NCBI RefSeq assembly: GCF_029227915.1
Contig: NC_079877.1
Span: forward strand, 11,719,351-11,779,350
Direction: 5' to 3'
DNA length: 60,000 nt
Origin: Hydractinia symbiolongicarpus
Lineage: Eukaryota; Cnidaria; Hydrozoa; Anthoathecata; Hydractiniidae
Numbering within the stretch: the first letter of the stretch is position 1; each line of letters begins with the position of its first letter. The notes beneath the pieces were generated by a model. It made no database searches. It saw only the letters and a program-made list of their open reading frames with translations, and was not told where the DNA came from. This document shows, piece by piece, positions 1 through 11,200 of the stretch. The position numbers and the translations under genes were made by a program.

Positions 1-597
1 TAGAATGTTTAGTAGTAAAAAGGATGAAGTAATTGTTCCAAAATAATTGTTCTCGTAATCTAAGAAAAAATTTAGACTGAGAACGTTCTTTATATGCAAT
101 GTTCCTGATTTTTGGCAAAATCTTAACCTTAACGTTTTATAAACTAGGTTCTTATAAAAAAGAAGCGTCTAGATTTTTTTTGTGATGATTTTCGATCCGT
201 TATAGAAGACTTCAAGACTTTAGGAGAATTTATTCAGGTTGTGTCTTTGTCCTCAACCGTTTTTACAAGTACCTCAACATGCTTACAAATCATGCACCAA
301 GTGGTTAGATTAAAAAAATGTTTGGTGGGTAAAACTAGATTACTCATTAAACCAACGCGTTTGTTTCATCCCATATACGCTTATTTTTTGGTTTACCGTT
401 TCGGTTACAGAAATTTATTTTTAGTTTTATACACATAGGGCACAAAATTCCTAGCATATAGAGCATGCTGGTTGTACAACACGTAGACTCGCAAAGCACT
501 TAATTCAGCAACTTCATCTCCAGGGCTCTTTTACACCAATGATGAATTGCTTTACTCATTTTGTTAAAAGGTCTAATATTAATTAATTCCAGGCAAG

Positions 598-812
598 AAT
601 ATTAAATTATTTACCCACGAGGGTCCTGTACCATTTGAAATACGAAAGCCGTGCAAGCGCAACAGCTGCTCAACTATACAACCGCCTTAGATATGAATTC
701 TATTTTCATGCTGAACGCCAAGCAAAAAGGATAGATTCACACTTTTCTAATCTCTGCCATAACTAGGCCGGGGTTTAAAGCCAAGGCAGTACGCACTGGA
801 AGCATACGTTAT
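598..812 (-). mobile_element. tRNA-derived SINE, degraded copy
   Basis: Read on the minus strand this copy shares its body with the copies at 34910-35212 and 16879-17176: the segment around 'aggcggttgt', the 'ttgcacggctttc' block and the 'aggatagattcacac' block (plus-strand sense) are all present. A box-B-like 'GGCTTTAAACCCC' lies near 770. The tail is eroded. It lies in intergenic DNA. The family assignment rests on comparison within this window. Confidence 0.6.
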
Positions 813-3630
813 ACCATAGTTTTCCTTTTGCAATGTTTTGTTTTTCACTTCAGCGCTACTCACTTATAATAATGTGCTTATAATAATTTATTAATGCTTG
901 ATTATTAACTTCTTCTCTTCTCTTAATGACATTATTGACGTTATTATCTGTTTGACCCCTTTCACAAGGCTGTCTTAACAGAAGGAAATTGCTCTGTTGA
1001 ATAATGCTTGTATTTGATCTTCAGAAGTCATTACGACACATCTTGACTTTCTTTAGATATGCGTGTACATTCTCAGTTAGCAGCTTCGGTAAAGCGACTA
1101 CTAGTTAATCCCATGTTCTTACTAGTCCAAATTCCTAATTCTCGCAGAAGCTATTTATGAGAACTTTAAATCAAGACATTTGCATATGAAAGCACCAGTG
1201 AAAAACTGAAGTTTCAGGGGATAAAATAAAATACAAAAGTTTGTGCAAAGGCTATCGTCTACAAAAATTATGATTTCAAATTTGTGATTTTAATTAGTAT
1301 GATAAGAGGAAAAGCACAAGTGGAAAATTTCATTTTCCAAAAATTTTAGTACTTACTCACCCTTTTTTAATAAAACGATTTTATAAGAGCAATGAGGAAT
1401 TGCTAAATTGCCAAATGGCTGGCAAGGTCGAAATTCTACAGATGCATTATTTTTTTATCCCGGAACATGAAAAATAGAAACAGAAATTTTTGCAAAATTA
1501 GCTAAGGCGATTTTGCGAAACTTTTACTTCGGTTTTACAAAAAGTTGTAAAAAAAGAACAAAGAAGGACAAAAAATAAGAACAAAGAAGGACAAAAGCAC
1601 AACTTTAGACTGAACATGGAAAAAAAGAACACCGCAGCTCAAATCCAATTTTTCTGTTCCTTATAAAAACTATACATTGGCCATTAAAGCAAAAATAAAT
1701 GGAAAGACATCAGTAAAAACAGATATACATACCTTCTAAACCGTTGTGACATAAACACAAATCAACACATAAGTTTACAAATGCAAAAAACCAGACCATG
1801 TTTGTCTGCTTCATTGTTTTAACTGTAATTAATTTTTTAAATGAACAATACACCAGCCGTTTTAGAAGAAGTTTATGTGATGGGGTTAGGGACTAGGTGG
1901 CAAAGTTCAGAGCTTGTGTTAATGTTTATAATTGGCGTATCGCACCACAAATCATGCGATGAAATAAACAGATTGCATTACCTCAAAATGCTTTGGGTAT
2001 CCTGCGTTATTGTTAACTTTGCTATGTCAAAGAAGGAAATAATCAACGATTAAGTTTGTCGTTCCGACTATGAAGTAACGGAAAATATATATATACTTTC
2101 TTATAAAAAGTGATAGGTCAAGGTCACAGAAAATTAACGCAATTATTGTTGTTTTCTATTTGTCTTCAAAAAACAAAAAACAAACCGATTCATGATGAGA
2201 ATTACAAACAATTCTAATTGGTTTTTGTAAGTTGATTATTTGACAGGTTGTACAACTAATCTTATATACTAATATGAACTAGTCTGTCTGTTTATCTGTA
2301 ACATGCAAACGTAATTATATTTTCTTAAAACTATGCAAAAAAATTTAAAAAACCTGATAAAATATATATCTTAAAATTATCCAGATTTAAAAGAAAAAAA
2401 TCACTAAAAATGGGAAAATAACATGTGTATTTTTAATAGCTTTAAAAGCATCATCAGAAGCAGAAACCCTTTGTTATAAACAATACCAAATTAACAATCG
2501 CTCTGAAAATTACCAGAATATGAAAATGGCGTAAACGAAAAATACTTTGAAAAGGAAACCCCGCAAAACGGACTTAAATGTTTGAAATTTCATAATTATC
2601 ATCTATTTTCTCAAAAGTTTGATGAAAATATGTTCTGCAACATATTTCATCAAACACCATCAAATACAGGAAATTTAACACATACACAAACCAAGAAATT
2701 CAGATGTTTTTATTAATGCTATGCATAGTTTCCACTGAAAAAAACTTATTTCGCAGTAGAGAACCAACACGTGAACGACATTTTTAAAAAAGAAATTTCA
2801 CTGATGTTGTCATTTTTGTTGAGCAGATGGAAATTAGAGTTAATTAAAATTTTGTTACCCCATGGAAACACCCACGGGTGTCCTCGCCCATTTTAGTGTC
2901 ATCATTATGCTCCTTTTTAGCACGTTCTTTTGTTCATTATGGAAAAATTTATGGGAAAAATTTATTTTTAAATTTTTAAGTCAATGTTGTCCTCGAGATT
3001 TTGACGACACCTTCAACATACTTGTTAACTAAGGCGATTTTTTTTTTCGAAAACGAAGCCTTTTTAGATGACAAGAAACAAGATTATTGTCACCATCATG
3101 TTTGGCATGCTCTCTTTTGGCCTAAAATAATAAAATAATAGAGTCGACGTTTGATATTTTGAACTCTCAGCGGACCGACGAGAAAGTTCCAGATAAATAA
3201 TAGATATCGAGCGTCGAAGGCTTTTAAAGTTTGAGATAGCGAAATACCCGTACTTTACGAAATTTTACGTTCTTGATTAGATTGTTTAATTAAAAACGGG
3301 AAAACGAAAAAAAAAAAAAACAGAATATTTAGATAATAGTGGGTATTTGTTACTGAAAAAAAGCATATTAAATTTCTGTGGTTTAAAGAGAATTAGTCAA
3401 ATTAATTTATAAAATCAAATATTTTTGTTTAAAAAATAAGGGAAAGTTCGAGATAACGAGATAAAGTGAGCTAAAGCGATTAGAAAAATAGTTCGACGAA
3501 GCAAAAGTTCAACATTACATCATGCGAGATATCGGAAGTAATTCTATGTAAGAAAACAAACAGGTAAGGCCTTAAAGTTTTTTATATTTTAGAAGTATTA
3601 TTATTTCTTTACCCATTTTCAATTTTCAAA

Positions 3631-3808
3631 TCTCTATAATAATAGCCGTATTCCGTCTGTCTGTCTCTGCGCGGACCCCCAGCTGAGTTAGAAAATCGTG
3701 CTACGGAAACACGAATATCAAATGCGATATATTTTTATCCACTTTGTTGCCACGGGTAAATTTAAAGGACGGGCGACCCCGTGGATTTTTCCACGGGCTA
3801 ACGACTAG
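3631..3808 (+). mobile_element. non-autonomous Helitron-like element, type A
   Basis: The element starts with TC after an A (TCTCTATAATAATAGCC). It ends with a 3' hairpin, CCCGTGG-atttt-tCCACGGG, followed by CTAACGACTAG and then T. A 5' TC, a short 3' hairpin, a CTRR-like end and insertion between A and T are the diagnostic features of Helitrons. It has no coding capacity. It is immediately followed, with no spacer, by a type B element. Confidence 0.6.
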
Positions 3809-3952
3809 TCTATATTATAATGCCCGTATACGTCTGTCCGTCCGTCTGTCTGTCACGCAAAATGGTAGCTTAGCTGCGCAATAGCGAGAAGCACGCAATG
3901 CGGTATAAAAAGGACGGGCAAACCCGTGGATTTTCTACGGGCTAACGACTCG
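3809..3952 (+). mobile_element. non-autonomous Helitron-like element, type B
   Basis: It begins TCTATATTATAATGCCCG directly after the CTAG of the preceding element. It ends with a degenerate 'cccgtggattttctacggg' hairpin followed by CTAACGACTCG, where the expected CTAG has become CTCG. The 5' end and body closely match the isolated copy at 30944-31081, including the 'tcacgcaaaatggtagct' block. No open frame is present. Confidence 0.6.
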
Positions 3953-4757
3953 TGTTATTAAATTCTTAATTTTTTCTATAAAGGTATTGTTTTACTAGAA
4001 CTTAGCTTGTCTTCTTCATCGTTCAAAAAATTTAAAGCATTCTGTAAACATAAATAATTGAGTGAATTTTTATCCATCCTTTCGAGCCATCTACGCTGTA
4101 TGACGTCGCAAAATATGTACGAATCATATATTGGCTTTTGTAGTGGAGGTAATGGTATTGGAGGCGACCGTTAATGTGATTATCGCTTTTGCAGGAAATT
4201 TAAACATAAAAAATGAAAAAATATCAATTTTGTTTTCATGATGCATGTAAAAATGTTTTTATTTCAAATACGCGTAGTTTTTATCGTTAGTTCTCCTTTA
4301 CATTTTGTTGGGGGTACAAAGACTAAATAGATATTTAACTCGGCTTCTGTTGTGTTTTGACGATGACAATAACATCGCCAAACAATAAGGCTTGAAACTC
4401 TACCATTATTAAGCACAATAGTTAGCATAACCGCAGCTTGAATTTCTTGAATCTAAGTATCTGAGCTTGAAGTGTGGAAATAAACCTCTTTTATACAAGT
4501 TATATGCAAATAAACAATTAACAAGAACATTAAATTAAAAAATATATAAAAAGGTTTCTTTCCTGTTTGTTTCAACATGCACGGTACTATAGAAAATATT
4601 TCCTTTTCATGTATTCAATACAACTTTGAAAGAATTTGTTGTTTTGCTGTTAAATTATTTATACTATTAAACTACAAGTCTTTATAAACAATCAAATAAT
4701 TTCATTACGTCACATTAAAATAAATCATTAAAGACCAAACTGTGAAAAAAGTACTGA

Positions 4758-5843
4758 GTGAACTTTCTAAAAACATTCTACTTCACTAGTGAGATGGCAC
4801 CACTATCAAACAAAATAGTCAATGGTATTTTAGCTGTGGCAATTACAGTATTACATATTACCATCATCACAACGGTTTTATCAAAGTCAAAGCTTCGTAA
4901 AATCAGATCACATAAGTACATCGTGCATTTATCGTGCGGAATTTTGGTAGCAGGACGAATTTTGATTGGATTTGCAACAGAAACTGATTGGTTCACACCT
5001 GTGCCATATTTACATATCAATTTAGGCATCATCACGTTCACATTAGATCGGTTTCTTTCCATACAGTTTCCATTGAGGTACACAAATTGGAGAAAGGAAA
5101 ATTATGTCTTGTTTTTTCTTTGGTTTGCAACTGTTATAGCGAGCATTGGTTATTATGTAACAAAATCAACAGAAAAATCACTACAACAGAACGAGAATAA
5201 AATGACAGTATTTGTAATTGTAACTGGGCTGGTTATATTTATCTCAATCTTGTCCAATGCCATACTGTTCCACATAGCGAGAAAGCAGTTACGGGGAATT
5301 CAGAAAATACAGATTCTATCAGAAACGAGAAACAGCGAAATAGGTAGGCTATCTGTTTTAAATTGAAAGCAGGTCTGAGATGGTTTAAGATTAAAATAAG
5401 CTACTTTAAACATCGACAACAAATTGCAACACCAAAGGACCAAAATGTAGCATGAATACATTTTTGTACGTTGCAATCTTACAAAAATTAAATGCAATTT
5501 TTTAAACATTAAAAATTTACCTTGAATTTGACTTGATTTAGATACAAATCCACTCAACACATCAAGCATGTCCAGACGAACCATGCAAGTGAGAGAAATC
5601 AAACAATTTTACATCTGTTTTGGTTTCATCATAACTTACGTATTAGCCTGGTCGCCTCCAGTCGTAACGAAATTCGCAGAGCTAGCATTAAATATCGAAT
5701 CTTCTTTGATGTGTTTCACCTGGATGGTAACGTTTGCCAACATCAATTCTCTTTCGGATGGATTCATTTTCATTGCTTTAAACAAAACGTTGAGAAAAGC
5801 TTGTACATCATTTTTCTGTAAAGTGACAGTTCCCATGAAATAA
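4758..5843 (+). CDS. rhodopsin-like 7TM receptor (two exons)
   Basis: Coding exons are 4758-5343 and 5542-5843, joined through a GT-AG intron (donor AG/GTAGGC, acceptor TTTAG/ATAC); the phases match and give 295 aa. Hydrophobic segments lie near residues 20-42, 53-73, 82-100, 116-134 and 149-172, with two more in exon 2. The TM3 end reads LDRF followed by an IQFPLRY-like loop 2, as in class A receptors. TM6 carries WSPP in place of CWxP, and TM7 ends SDGFIF-IALN in place of NPxxY. There is no obvious acidic residue in TM2 and no TM3 cysteine, so the usual sodium site and disulphide look absent. The protein is presumably a cell-surface receptor coupled to a G protein; the ligand cannot be inferred. 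Upstream noncoding exons were not identified. Confidence 0.75.
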
Positions 5844-8208
5844 GCATTGCATTTATACCTACACTGTCAAGCGTTTTCACGAAAACTAATTTTTAGAAAA
5901 AAACTTTTAGCCAGGACATTCTCATCCACACACACCTCTACTATTAATATTTGAAATTTTTGCCAACGAGGATTATGTATTTTATTGATAATTTAATTTT
6001 GTTATTCTGTTATAAAATTGATGTTGTTTTTACTGTTTTTAAAGATGTTAAATGTTTCCAGTAATAATATTTCGAAAATTAAAAACCAAATTAAAACAAA
6101 ATATCTGATAGAATATATTGGACGTCAAATCATGTCTTGCTTTTTTTAAGTGTCCTTTTTACCTCATATTTTGTTGAAGTTTATAATGCAGAATTTAAGC
6201 ATATATAGAGGTCGCATTTTCCAATTAATCAGAAGATTAATAAAAATATGGAACGGTCTACCATAAATGAAAATTAGTTGTCAAATTATTCTTACAAACC
6301 AAAAACACTGTAAACAACACAAAAACATTGTAAAGAAGATGTAAATAATTTATATCAGGGAAATACACGCCAACTCAACAAACAAGTGTTATTGTGAACG
6401 CTGCTTCCACAGGTGAACAAGTTAAAATTGTTTTTGGATAAATTTTTCATTTGTGAATAATTAATCAATGACCATAAAAATAGAAACTGCAATAATATGG
6501 GAGATATTAAATGAACGCCAGACATTTAAGGAAAAAGTATAGAAGAGAAATTGATTCGAATTAGAAAAGGCATTGATGTGGAATTTTTGTTCCAAACAAA
6601 AAATAACATTGAAAATAAATTAAACACTGTATGATATATTACCAGAACTTGAACTCTTTGTTATTGACCTACCCCTTAAATACCCTTATTTTTTAAGAAT
6701 CGTGGAAATAGTGAAAATGAAAATTTAAGAGATACACAAGAAACAAAGAAAAGGTGCTTTCTGTGTTTTAAACTAGCCAATCACCCTGGATTATTTTCTT
6801 ATTCCATTTTATAGAATTGATGACAACTGGTGCATGTTAAAAATGTGTGTATGCTAACAAGTCTAGTCTAGTCTAACTAGTCAACCTGGTCATAATTAGA
6901 TTTAAATAAACATAAAAAACTCCCATAATTCGTGATTCAAATATACATTCTCTAAAGAGAACCTATTTTATAACAAAGTAGAGTCCAAGATTGTGGTAAA
7001 AAATTACGATAAAGTTAGGAAACACATTAGAAACGTACTCCTTGTTAACGCGAAGGTTTAAACCTCCTTAGCGTGAATTCTTTCATAGATGATAAGATGT
7101 CTGCTCAGATTTAAGAATAATAGTGATTATTTCTAAAATTTCCTAACTTTATCGTAATTTTTTACCACAATCTTGGACTCTACTTTGTTATAAAATAGGT
7201 TCTCTTTAGAGAATGTATATTTGAATCACGAATTATGGGAGTTTTTTATGTTTATTTAAATCTAATTATGACCAGGTTGACTAGTTAGACTAGACTAGAC
7301 TTGTTAGCATACACACATTTTTAACATGCACCAGTTGTCATCAATTCTATAAATTGGAATAAGAAAATAATCCAGAGTGATTGGCTAGTTTAAAACACAG
7401 AAAGCACCTTTTCTTTGTTTCTTGTTTATCTCTTAAATTTTCATTTTCACTATTTCCACGATTCTTAAAATATAAGGGTATTTAAGGGGTGTATGTCAAT
7501 AACAAAGAGCTCAAGTTCTGGTAATATTTCATACAGTGTTTAATTTATTTTCAATGTTATTTTATGTGTGAGGCAGAAAAAAGGAAGGACATTCAGCGAC
7601 AGCTGAAATTATTACAAAACAGAAACATTAATGCAATCGAGATTTTAGCAAATTATGACTAATTAAAAAAGGTAATAATCGAAGAAAAGAAACGAACATT
7701 TATTGCTACATAACCTCAGAAACGTAACAAAACATAACCGCAACTGGATTCAGCATTTCATTCTTTATTAAGATAGTGATAATATAATGTCTGTGTTTTT
7801 TTAAAACAATGTTCCACATTCGTACCTTCCGACAAATCCATTGTAGTATTATAACATGGTTAAAAACAGTAGTAGGTGTTGAGGAGACAGCTTTGTTGAC
7901 ACACGTCTACACCTTCACTGTCACATGCTTTCTATATCATGGTGTCATCCATATAAAACCATCATTTATCCGAAGAAAAACCAAACTGGTAAGCAAAAAT
8001 TAATAACTGTATAATATTGTATCAAATTCGCGCCCAGAAGAAAGAAACTAGCCACAAGGGTTTCGTTCGTGTACAAGCCTTAACAAGGAGTTACCACAAC
8101 ACCTATGCCACCACAAGTAAGTAAACTAAAACAGAACAACGGTTACTTCTGAAGTTGAGTGTCAAATCTCTCTAGCGGAATAAAACATTGAAACGAAAAC
8201 GTGAAAAG
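5844..8208. other. gene-free stretch between receptor and BRCC3
   Basis: No coding exon was recognised. The stretch holds the 3' flank of the receptor gene, the long inverted repeat at 6600-7563 and the 3' flank of the BRCC3 gene. A short plus-strand open frame at 7809-8003 has no recognisable motif. Confidence 0.55.
6600..7563. repeat. long near-perfect inverted repeat (fold-back)
   Basis: Left arm 6600-7022 and right arm 7139-7563 are reverse complements over about 423 bases with only scattered differences. The spacer of about 116 bases contains its own palindrome, AGGTTTAAACCT. The arms begin with AAAATAACATTG. I see no open frame and no clear target duplication at the ends. It could be a fold-back transposon or an inverted duplication of host sequence. 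Confidence 0.85.
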
Positions 8209-11200
8209 TCAACGTTTTTCCTGCTCGCCCAAAATATTCGCCAGTTGCTTTTCTAGACACTCATGGCGACTTTTTAATTCTTCCATCTTTTTCTTTTTCA
8301 TTTGTAAATTATTTTCCAAAATTTGTAAAATCGGCGAACATATCATCTCGATAATTCGAATTATTGATTTGGAAAATACTAAATGAGAAGAAGAACTAAG
8401 TAAGTATTAACAGCGAAAATCGATAACAATAATGAAAAGCCAAAAAAAATCAGACATTCATACTGTAGCTAGAAAGATGCTCAAAGCTCTGCATTAGTTT
8501 AAAACTGTTTTGTCTCTGTGGATGCAAGTAAGAAACTAAAGAAGTGTCCATCAATCCATCAATCAATAAAAATAAGATCTCTTAGGCGGTTGTCTAGATA
8601 AAAGGTTGATGTGTTTGCACGGCTTCTGTAGCTCAAATGCACTAGTGCCCACTTCAAGTGAACCTACCTGAGTCGTAAATGCACTGGGAATCTCGACACC
8701 CCCCCCCCCCCCTCCCCAAAAAAAAATTAGTATTTAGTATTTAAGTATTTAAATTTTTCCAAATTTAAATACTAAATACTCTTTTTATCACGATTAAAAA
8801 AATAAAACATAAAAAGCCCGTACCAGAAGCATTTTGAACAGCCGTGAGCAAGTCTTGGTCGTCATGTCTAAAATTTAAGTGACAAAGGACAATGAAACGG
8901 AGATATCCGTTTAATTGTCCTCCAGTACCACCATGGAAATGAATCTCCTTATGTCAATTTCAGTTGACATACATAAAAAAATTTAGCTTCTCATCATATA
9001 CTCTATTTTCACCCCGCTCTTATTTAGTGGAGTTGAAATTCACAAGATAAGAACAAAGCATATCTCAAGCATATACTAAACCTAACAGGCTTAAGTCAAA
9101 ATCTCAATGGTCTAATTGGGTAGCTGTTCTAAAATTGGAATGGCCCGAATTTCTGCATTTAGCCAACATTTGATAATGATGGTAATTGAATATCGATATT
9201 ATCATGTCATGAACAAGCGAGTTTATTCTAGGCTATGTTTTGACATTTACAGCATCGACGGCGTGTAGCAGTTAAAACGCAGCCTAGAATAAACTCGCTT
9301 GTTCATGACATGATAATATCTATATTATTTAACGACAATGAGTAAATAGATAAGTGGTAACATTTTTAAAATGGTTGTAGTGTTGATCAATTCGTTGACA
9401 TAAATAAGCAAAGTTCACCAATCAATGCAAATAACTTAAAAACAAAACAAAAAGCTCTGTAAAAAATTCAAGTTGGTTAAAAAACTTTTACGGTTCTAAA
9501 CCACTTGTTGTTAAACTTCCAAAGGTATTTTGTAGGTTTTGAATAGATAGGTTTCATCTTGCACTAATTAAAAAGTTGTCGAAAGAGATCTTTACAAATT
9601 GTACCTAAAAATAATTGAACATGAACCCTGTTTATAGTATGCTTTGCTTTTGTTACGAAGTTTAAAATGTGAAAGCAAGTGCTATCAAATCGTCACTGGA
9701 GCGTCTCGCAGAATAACATTTGATATGACAATAGGTTGTTCTTGTAGGATGGCAATAATTAAAACAAAAGCTTTTACACACCTTAGCGATTTGTTGTAAG
9801 AATCATATTCCTCCTAAATAAATAGTAATGATATATGATGGTTTATAAAATTTGAAAATAAATAGATGTCAGAAATACCAACACATTACAAAAGAAAAAC
9901 AGTGTGTCGGACTGGCATTTTTTCCCTTTCGTTGAATCGACCAACGAAACATACATTGCTTTTTTAAGTCTTGTTGTAAATAATGTAAGAAAAAGCAACT
10001 ATAAAAAATACCTGATAGAGAATTTGTGGTAAACTGGATAAGGATTGCAAGCATGCACCACTGATAGTGTTACAAGGTATAATTTCTTGTGGAATCTCCA
10101 GTCTCTCATATCTGAAATAATGAGAAAAAACCATGTAAAGTAAGATTTTCTACCCTCTTAGTTCTTACATAAAAAACAAAGAAACAGTGTCCTCTATTGA
10201 TTAACAAAGGATAGTTAGAGCAAAAAAAAAAATTACCTGGGTGGATGAGTTGAAGAAACATCAATTGATTGGAAACATGTCACTTGCATCTGACCAAGGT
10301 GCTAAAAACCAAGACATCACTGTCATTGACTTTAGGTTATTGCAGTCGGCAAATGTGACGTGAAAAACTTCGCACAACAAAGGGAGGGGGAGCAGAATTA
10401 TGCTCTAACATATAACAACCAATGGATAATATTTGTCTAGCATATTTATTTGGAAATCTGCAAGTATTTAGATTGCAATTACAGTTTACGGTTTATCTAT
10501 TTGCTTATTTCATCCATGATTTGTCTAAAGGGATGGTAAGTCCTTTTGACACCGAAGCGAAACCTTTTAAATAACTAACTTTAGTGCGTATAACAATTTG
10601 CTATGCTAAAATGCTGAATTAACAGATAGATTATATTTTGTAAAAATATAATCTGTTGGTTTCTATTAGTACTGTTCTGATTCAGATGTAATCCATATAC
10701 AAACATTTAATTTCTTTTGTCCTGATATCAACCGTTTAGAAGAAGCAGAACATACCGCAGTATTATCATTAAAACAGGAGATGATTAAACCCACAAAATC
10801 TTTATCCATCAATTGATACATGGCCTGTGTACGCACATCTAAATGGTGAACAGTATGTAAAAAGTGTGAAAAACACAACACATAAACAGAAACAGAAACA
10901 CATTTCTTCAATAGTTTCCAACAACCGGTTTGTATCTAATAAGAAACAATATAGATGTCCAACAAATGACTTAACAAACTGGACATAATTCAAATTGTAT
11001 ATATAAGTATTATATTAAAAAGTTTGCAACAACTGATCAAATAAAAATAAAGCAAAGAAATGTCGGCTACAGTCTATTTTTAACAGCTGAACAAATGTTT
11101 GTCTGGTACTTTAAAATCAGAAAACTTAAGAATACATTTCTTTGTAAAATAATTTATGAAAAGATAAATTCATGTATTGCAAAACATAATCATACACACG

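Larger units (their letters stand above)
1..4757. other. gene-free A+T-rich stretch
   Basis: I see no convincing coding exon on either strand; the open frames are short, low in complexity and match no family I know. The recognisable contents are a reverse-oriented tRNA-derived SINE near 600-812 and a tandem pair of Helitron-like elements at 3631-3952, listed separately. The rest is A/T-rich sequence with homopolymer runs. Confidence 0.6.

Noticed and set aside
1841-2053. 70-codon plus-strand frame
   Set aside because: No recognisable motif or splice context; within chance expectation for this length of A/T-rich DNA.
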